Shown: positions 14,302 to 18,947 of the stretch, in pieces | Numbering within the stretch: the first letter of the stretch is position 1 | How the letters are laid out: each line of letters begins with the position of its first letter | From: CAYTCZ01 sp964436315 | Lineage (GTDB): Bacteria; Actinomycetota; Thermoleophilia; Gaiellales; Gaiellaceae | DNA length: 18,947 bases | Assembly: GCA_964436315.1 (NCBI GenBank) | Contig: CAYTCZ010000078.1 | Location: 1 to 18,947, forward strand | Direction: 5' to 3' | Program-made: the position numbers and the translations under genes | The notes under the pieces: model-generated | The model's input: the letters and a program-made list of their open reading frames with translations, nothing else | Database searches by the model: none | Told to the model about the DNA's origin: nothing

Positions 14302-16410
14302 ATGAACATCGATGAACGAGCCGAGACGCCGGCCTCACGCGTCTCTCACCCGGAGCCGTCCGCGGTCCGTGTGCTCTCGCGGGGCATTCGAGCCATTCCG
14401 CACCTCGCGACCTTCCTCGGGGCTGCGGTGGTACGGCGAGGTCGCTTTGGAGCGGTGGCCGGCTGGGGCGCCAAGCCCAACACGAAGCGCGCCCGATCGC
14501 TCGCCAACGACGCTGGCGTACCCTACCTCGCGCTGGAGGACGGGTTTCTCCGCAGCGTGATGCCGGGGGTCAGCGGCGAGCCCCCGCTGAGTCTGGTCGT
14601 CGACGATCTCGGCATCTACTACGACGCCACTGGCCCTTCTCGCCTGGAGCAATGGATCGCGGAGGGCTCGTTCGACGAGGCGGAGCTCGAGCGATCGAGA
14701 GCGCTCCTTCGCCGCCTCCGCTCGACCGGTCTGTCCAAATACAACCACCAACCCGCCATCGAGCTCGGACCGAAGAAGCGCGAACGGGTGCTGGTGGTCG
14801 ACCAGACCGCAGGCGACCAGTCGATTCGGCTCGGTCTCCCCTCGGCCGATTTCGGCGGCATGCTCCAGGCGGCACGCGACGAGCACCCGAGCGCCGAGCT
14901 CATCGTGAAGGCGCATCCCGACGTGATGCTCGGACGCAAGGACGGCGCGATCGGTGCCGCGAACGACGCCCGGTGGCTCACCGTTCCTGCGCACCCAGCC
15001 TCCCTGCTCGCTCAGGTCGATCACGTGTACGTGATGACGTCCCAGCTCGGCTTCGAGGGCCTGCTCCACGGACTCCCGGTCACCTGCTTCGGCATGCCCT
15101 GGTACGCAGGCTGGGGGTTGACCGACGATCGCGCCGAGGTGCCGACCCGACGCAGCGAGGCTCGCTCGCTCGAACAACTCATCGCCGCGGCCTTCCTTCG
15201 CTACGCGCGCTACGTGGACCCGGAGACGGGCCAGCGGTGCGAGGTCGAGCGGATCGTGGAGCACCTCGATCTGCAACGGCGGATGGGCGAAGCGACCCGG
15301 GGCGACGTCGTGTGCGTCGGGTTCTCGCTGTGGAAGCGTGGCTTCCTGCCTGCGTTCCTGGATGGCCCGGGCACCCGCGTCCGCTTCGCCAAGGATACGA
15401 AGGCCGCGGCGCGCATCACGCACGAAGGCACGAAGCTCGTGAGCTGGGGCACCCGCGACGAGGTCGCCGTTCGGGCACTCGCAGCCGAGCGGCACTCGGA
15501 GCACTGGCGGATGGAGGATGGCTTCCTACGGTCGGTCGGTCTGGGCAGCGACCTCCACGCGCCGGCCTCGCTCGTACTCGACCGCCGTGGCCTCTACTAC
15601 GATCCGTCGGAGCCCAGCGACCTGGAGCACATCCTGGCCCACGACGACTTCGAAGCCGACGAGCTCGAGCGCGCCCGAGCACTTCGCGAAGGCATCGTGG
15701 CCACCGGTCTCAGCAAGTACAACGCGCGGCGCACGGAGGCGTTGAGCGCACCGCGCGATCGCACCGTGGCGCTCGTGGTCGGCCAGGTCGAAGACGACGC
15801 CTCCATCCAGCGCGGCTGCGTGGACGTGCGCACGAACCTGGACCTACTCCGCGAGGCGCGTTCGAAGGCACCGGACGCTCATCTGATCTTCAAGCCACAT
15901 CCGGACGTCGTCAGCGGCAACCGCGTGGGCCACGTGGCGGAAGCGCAGGCCCTCGAGCTGGCCGACGACCTGGCACCGCGCGCGTCGCTGGCCGAATGCC
16001 TCGCGCTCGCCGACGAGGTCCACACGATGACCTCGTTGGTCGGCTTCGAGGCGTTGCTCCGCGACAAGCGCGTCGTGGTGTATGGCCTTCCCTTCTACGC
16101 TGGCTGGCGTCTCACCGAGGATCGACATCCGCACCCGCGCCGGGGACGGGAGCGCTCGCTCGACGAGCTGGTGGCCGCCACCCTCATTCGCTATCCGCGG
16201 TACATCAGTCGGGTGACCGGTCGCTACACCACCCCAGAGGTCATCGCGCGCCAGCTGGTCGAAGACCGCGACCGGTCCGGGCTCGAGCTGCCGCCGGCGC
16301 TCGCGCACTCCTGGCCAGCTCGGCAGGTTCGCAAGGGTCGTAACCTCCTGCGCTACGTGGTTCGCGCCAGCCGGACGGAGTTCGAACGCCGCCGCGAGGA
16401 CCTCCGATGA
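14302..16410 (+). CDS. kpsC: Capsule linker beta-Kdo transferase (KpsC), two tandem modules
   Basis: Extends the poly-Kdo linker on the lyso-phosphatidylglycerol anchor of group 2 capsules, using CMP-Kdo. The 702 residues are an internal duplication, as in E. coli KpsC. Paired motifs in the two halves are LEDGFLRSV (78-86) and MEDGFLRSV (404-412), SKYN (145 and 471), VVDQT and VVGQVEDDAS, KAHPD (203) and KPHPD (531), MTSQLGFEGLL (245) and MTSLVGFEALL (576), and PWYAGWGLTDDR (266) and PFYAGWRLTEDR (597). The two modules are known to form alternating linkages. The second module has Arg (602) where the first has Gly in AGWG. A basic tail RKGRNLLRYV lies near the C-terminus, as in E. coli. ATG 14302 is used; GTG 14299 is immediately before. 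The stop overlaps kpsS (ATGA). Confidence 0.95.
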   Translation: MNIDERAETPASRVSHPEPSAVRVLSRGIRAIPHLATFLGAAVVRRGRFGAVAGWGAKPNTKRARSLANDAGVPYLALEDGFLRSVMPGVSGEPPLSLVVDDLGIYYDATGPSRLEQWIAEGSFDEAELERSRALLRRLRSTGLSKYNHQPAIELGPKKRERVLVVDQTAGDQSIRLGLPSADFGGMLQAARDEHPSAELIVKAHPDVMLGRKDGAIGAANDARWLTVPAHPASLLAQVDHVYVMTSQLGFEGLLHGLPVTCFGMPWYAGWGLTDDRAEVPTRRSEARSLEQLIAAAFLRYARYVDPETGQRCEVERIVEHLDLQRRMGEATRGDVVCVGFSLWKRGFLPAFLDGPGTRVRFAKDTKAAARITHEGTKLVSWGTRDEVAVRALAAERHSEHWRMEDGFLRSVGLGSDLHAPASLVLDRRGLYYDPSEPSDLEHILAHDDFEADELERARALREGIVATGLSKYNARRTEALSAPRDRTVALVVGQVEDDASIQRGCVDVRTNLDLLREARSKAPDAHLIFKPHPDVVSGNRVGHVAEAQALELADDLAPRASLAECLALADEVHTMTSLVGFEALLRDKRVVVYGLPFYAGWRLTEDRHPHPRRGRERSLDELVAATLIRYPRYISRVTGRYTTPEVIARQLVEDRDRSGLELPPALAHSWPARQVRKGRNLLRYVVRASRTEFERRREDLR

Positions 16411-17624
16411 GCGACCTCCCCGACCTCGGCGTGACCCACGCGCTCCTCCTCCAGGGACCGGCGGGCCCGTTCATGCTCCGCTTCGCCGAAGAGCTGGCCA
16501 GCCACGGCGTGAAGGTGACCAAGGTGAACTTCCATGCCGGCGAACGGCACTTCTTCCCGGACGACACTCCCTTCGCCGACGTCCGTTCGTTCACCCGGCC
16601 GATGGACGAGTGGCCCGACTACGTGGAAGCGCTCCTGGCGGAAGGCGCCGACGGCGTTTTCCTCTTCGGCGACATGCGCGATCACCACCGCGCCGCCACC
16701 CGAGCCGCCGAGGCCGCCGGGGCGAAGGTGTGGGTCTTCGAGGAAGGATACGTTCGGCCCGACTGGATCACGCTCGAGGAGCACGGCGTCAACGGCAACT
16801 CGCGGATGCCCAAGGACCCGGAGTTCTTCCTCGCGAACGCACCGGCGGAAGAGCCGCCCTCGACGCCGGTGGGCAAGTCCTTCGGCCTCGCCGCCTGGTA
16901 CTGGAGCGTCAGCGCGCTGGCGTTCACGCACTTCAACCGGGACTTCCCGCACTACCGACACCATATCCCGCTCAACGCCTGGCTCCACTCCGGCTGGTGG
17001 GTCCGCGGCGCCGGCCGCAAGTACTGGTTCCGCGCGAAGGAGCGCCACTTGCTCGAGCGCTTCACGGGGGAGCTCAGCGGCCGCTTCTTCTTCGTCCCAC
17101 TCCAGGTACACAGCGACTACCAGCTGAAGCACTCGCCATACGGTGACGTCATCGAGTTCGTCGACGAAGTGCTGGAGGTGTTCACCGCTCACGCGGGGCC
17201 GTCGGTTCACCTGCTCTTCAAGCACCACCCCATGGACCGGCCCTTCCGGGACTACACCAAGCTCTTCCGGCAGCGCGCACGGTCCACCGGACTCGGAGAG
17301 CGCCTCCACTACGTCCACGACCTGCATCTCCCGACGCTGCTGCGGAACGCCCGCGGCACCATCACCATCAACAGCACCGTGGGGCTCCAGTCCGCCTTCC
17401 ACGGTACCCCCGTCATCACCATGGGGACCGCGGTCTACGACATGCCCGGGCTGACCCACCAGGGAACCCTGCCCGAGTTCCTCGCCGAGCCGGGCGAGGT
17501 CGATGCGGAGCTCCACGACGCCTTCCGTCGGTGGCTGCTCCACCACAACCAGGTCAACGGCAACTTCTACAAGCCGCTCGACGAGGTCGATAGCCCCACC
17601 GGTTTCCGCTGGTTCCCGGGCTGA
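16407..17624 (+). CDS. kpsS: Capsule linker Kdo transferase (KpsS)
   Basis: Adds the first beta-Kdo to the phospholipid anchor, priming the KpsC-extended linker. The 405 residues show ALLLQGPAGPFM near the N-terminus, FEEGYVRPDWITLE (111-124) with GVNGNS, PLQVHSDYQL (231-240), FKHHPMDR (271-278) and INSTVGLQSAFHGTPV (321-336). These are the recognisable KpsS/LipB-family motifs, related to one KpsC module, including the K-x-HP pair. The length is typical of the family. The ATG overlaps the kpsC stop, indicating translational coupling, and the product is expected to work with KpsC at the inner face of the cytoplasmic membrane. The next gene follows after 18 bases. Confidence 0.95.
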   Translation: MSDLPDLGVTHALLLQGPAGPFMLRFAEELASHGVKVTKVNFHAGERHFFPDDTPFADVRSFTRPMDEWPDYVEALLAEGADGVFLFGDMRDHHRAATRAAEAAGAKVWVFEEGYVRPDWITLEEHGVNGNSRMPKDPEFFLANAPAEEPPSTPVGKSFGLAAWYWSVSALAFTHFNRDFPHYRHHIPLNAWLHSGWWVRGAGRKYWFRAKERHLLERFTGELSGRFFFVPLQVHSDYQLKHSPYGDVIEFVDEVLEVFTAHAGPSVHLLFKHHPMDRPFRDYTKLFRQRARSTGLGERLHYVHDLHLPTLLRNARGTITINSTVGLQSAFHGTPVITMGTAVYDMPGLTHQGTLPEFLAEPGEVDAELHDAFRRWLLHHNQVNGNFYKPLDEVDSPTGFRWFPG

Positions 17625-17642
17625 CAGAGCTACGAGGACTGC

Positions 17643-18686
17643 ATGCCGATCGAGGAACTGACTGCGCGCTCGGCGCGCGAACGCCAGAAGGCCCGCCGGG
17701 ACGCGCGATGGCCGCGCCCCGGGAATGAGGACCGGCTCTACCCGGTGGCGCTGCCCACCTTCGACCCCCCCTTCGAGCTCGCGAAGACCGACAGCGTGTA
17801 CTGCATCGGCTCTTGCTTCGCGCGCGAGATCGAGGGCGAGCTCTCTCGGCTCGGCTATGACGTGCTCTCCGAGCCGAAACGGCATTTCCCCGAGCGCCCA
17901 CCGGGTGCGGCGAATCGATACTCCGTCCCGGTGATCGCTCGGGAGGTCGCCCGCACCTTGGAGGCGCCCGCCTCGGAAGGGGCTCCCCTGCCAGGCCTCC
18001 GCGACGCAGACGTCGTCGTTCTCACGCTCGGGCTCAGTGAGGCGTTCTTCGATCGAGAGACCGGCGAGTACCTCAACACGGCCCCCTCACCGCGTGACTT
18101 CCGCTCGGAGCCGGAGCGCTACCTCCATCGAACGCTCGGCCTCGAGGAAACCCGAGGCGCGCTCGAAGGCCTACTCGACTCGCTTCAATCGATGCGCCCG
18201 AAGGGGACCCGTTTGCTCGTGACCGTCTCCCCCATCCCCTTGCTCTCGACCTTCCGAGAGCAGGACGTCCTCACGGCCAACGCCTATTCCAAGGCTGTCC
18301 TTCGGGTGGCGGTCGAAGAGGCCATCGTCGGACGGCCGAGCGTCGGTTACTTCCCGGCGTTCGAGATGGCCACCCTCTCAGACCCTGCGGCGGTCTGGAG
18401 CGACGGCGACTACCGTCACGTTCGCCGCGACTTCGTTCGTCTGATCGTTGGTCACGCCATCGCCGGACTCGTGCCGGGCGCGGCGCCCGTCGACCCGCAT
18501 CCGGTGAGAGAGAGGTTGCGGACGCCGCAGCAGACGAACGGCGCCGCGCGACTCCTGGAGGAGAAGCTCGCTGCGCGGGTGCTCGGCCCCCGATTGCTGC
18601 GGAAGTACCTCCGCGATCGGAAGGCGTTCTTCGAAGACAGTGGCCACCCAGCCGTTCGGTGGTACGGACGAGTCACGACTCGCTGA
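17643..18686 (+). CDS. GSCFA-family SGNH-like hydrolase/acyltransferase
   Basis: The 347-residue protein contains the eponymous GSCFA motif (56-60, nucleophile S57), the family block VLTLGLSEAFFD (126-137), LLVTVSPIPLLSTF (191-204) and a C-terminal DYRH (D256 and H259) fitting the DxxH catalytic pair of SGNH enzymes. No signal peptide is visible, so it probably acts in the cytoplasm. SGNH-type proteins in polysaccharide loci often add or remove O-acetyl groups, so tailoring of the capsule or linker is a reasonable inference but unproven. Its C-terminus (318-333) carries LLRKYLRDRKAFFEDS, related to the motif in the glycosyltransferase and polymerase. The ATG at 17643 is preceded by CGAGGA at good spacing. 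It follows kpsS by 18 bases and likely shares its transcript. It ends nine bases from a convergent gene. Confidence 0.87.
   Translation: MPIEELTARSARERQKARRDARWPRPGNEDRLYPVALPTFDPPFELAKTDSVYCIGSCFAREIEGELSRLGYDVLSEPKRHFPERPPGAANRYSVPVIAREVARTLEAPASEGAPLPGLRDADVVVLTLGLSEAFFDRETGEYLNTAPSPRDFRSEPERYLHRTLGLEETRGALEGLLDSLQSMRPKGTRLLVTVSPIPLLSTFREQDVLTANAYSKAVLRVAVEEAIVGRPSVGYFPAFEMATLSDPAAVWSDGDYRHVRRDFVRLIVGHAIAGLVPGAAPVDPHPVRERLRTPQQTNGAARLLEEKLAARVLGPRLLRKYLRDRKAFFEDSGHPAVRWYGRVTTR
18594..18641 (+). other. Shared basic RDP motif, copy 3 (C-terminus of GSCFA protein)
   Basis: Encodes LLRKYLRDRKAFFEDS, residues 318-333 of the GSCFA protein. RDR replaces RDP and the basic run is shorter, but the spacing RK-x-LRD-x-x-x-FFEDS matches the other two copies. 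Confidence 0.55.
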
Positions 18687-18695
18687 GAGCCCGAC

Positions 18696-18947
18696 CTACC
18701 GCGTCACGCCGACCGACAGCCCCACCCGGCGCAGCCGCCCCCGCTCCCCGTACCCACCGACCGAGTCCCAGCGGCGGAGCTCGTCGTAGCGCAGCTCGAG
18801 GTGCAGGCTCCGGGGAAGCCGCACCCGAGCCCAGCTGCTCATCGACACGCGGCGGGACTCGACCTCGACGTCGTCGGCGACTTCCTCCTGAGTGCGGTCG
18901 AGGCCCTCGTCGCTGAGCCAGCGGCTGAAGCTCGCGCGCATGCCGAG
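18696..18947 (-). CDS. Partial gene, probable C-terminus of an outer-membrane beta-barrel protein
   Basis: A minus-strand frame open from the right edge (18947) to a TAG stop at 18696-18698; the 5' part lies outside the window. The visible 83 or so residues show alternating polar/hydrophobic segments, WARVRLPRSLHLELRYDEL and a final RLRRVGLSVGVTR, separated by short Asp/Gly/Arg-rich turns. This resembles the last strands of an outer-membrane barrel, although the last residue is Arg rather than the usual aromatic. An ATG at 18939-18941 is internal to the open frame and probably not the start. It is convergent with the GSCFA gene, nine bases apart. The family is not recognised. Confidence 0.55.
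   Translation of the reverse strand, partial: LGMRASFSRWLSDEGLDRTQEEVADDVEVESRRVSMSSWARVRLPRSLHLELRYDELRRWDSVGGYGERGRLRRVGLSVGVTR

Noticed and set aside
14174..14338. N-terminal extension of the polymerase frame by 55 codons
   Set aside because: It would overlap the kpsC start, its residues show no conserved feature, and the basic RDP motif that begins related proteins lies just after the ATG at 14173.
14652..16343. Plus-strand open frame (563 codons) inside kpsC in another frame
   Set aside because: Its Arg/Pro/Gly-rich product is a frame shadow of the duplicated KpsC modules.
14302..16410. Internal duplication of kpsC as a recent DNA repeat
   Set aside because: The two halves are similar only at the protein-motif level, and the same duplication is known in KpsC generally, so it is ancient rather than a repeat element.
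16353..17885. Minus-strand open frame (510 codons) opposite kpsS and the GSCFA start
   Set aside because: It spans two real genes on the other strand with strong motifs and shows no domain of its own.
1..18947. CRISPR arrays, tRNA or rRNA genes, insertion sequences and attachment sites
   Set aside because: No regularly spaced repeats, tRNA-like cloverleaf sequence, transposase-like protein or terminal inverted repeats were seen by eye; recurring GAGCTCGAG-type words come from Glu-Leu-Glu codons in high-GC sequence.

Overview
The window is GC-rich, roughly two thirds G+C by eye, with many GTG/TTG starts and strong third-position G/C bias. It comes from a Gram-negative bacterium: it encodes Kdo synthesis, an outer-membrane polysaccharide exporter and lipid-linked capsule Kdo transferases. 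The base composition, start codons and architectures would suit a deltaproteobacterial/myxobacterial genome, but that placement is inference. Nothing here is ribosomal or otherwise diagnostic of taxonomy.

The window is almost entirely one capsule locus of the ABC-transporter-dependent (group 2, Kps-like) type. Region A (1-7890, + strand) is a tightly packed transcription unit. It holds kdsD/kpsF, a small lipoprotein gene, the exporter kpsM-kpsT-kpsE-kpsD, and the rest of the CMP-Kdo pathway, kdsA-kdsC-kdsB. Most junctions are 4-base start/stop overlaps. Together these genes make CMP-Kdo from ribulose-5-phosphate and build a trans-envelope export channel.

Region B (7887-14173) looks like the serotype-specific part. 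It contains a GT-A glycosyltransferase with an extra C-terminal domain and an FkbM-type methyltransferase, both on +. On the opposite strand is a 1324-residue protein combining a GT2 glycosyltransferase, a TagF-like (CDP-glycerol glycerophosphotransferase family) domain and a long C-terminal helical repeat region. That architecture predicts a teichoic-acid-like, phosphate-containing capsule polymer (sugar plus polyol phosphate) rather than a plain polysaccharide.

Region C (14302-18686, +) is divergent from the polymerase. It encodes KpsC and KpsS, which build the poly-Kdo linker on the lipid anchor, and a GSCFA-family SGNH-like hydrolase/acyltransferase that probably tailors the polymer. At the right edge a minus-strand gene (18696 to beyond 18947) enters, probably the C-terminus of an outer-membrane beta-barrel protein.

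The most interesting signal not explained by single-gene annotation is a short basic motif, roughly RKLRKLxRDPxxFxEDS. It is shared by three otherwise unrelated proteins: the C-terminus of the glycosyltransferase, the N-terminus of the polymerase and the C-terminus of the GSCFA protein. It looks like a common targeting or docking tag for capsule-assembly enzymes. No tRNA, rRNA, CRISPR array, insertion sequence or long repeat was seen, and no gene-free stretch exceeds about 130 bases.
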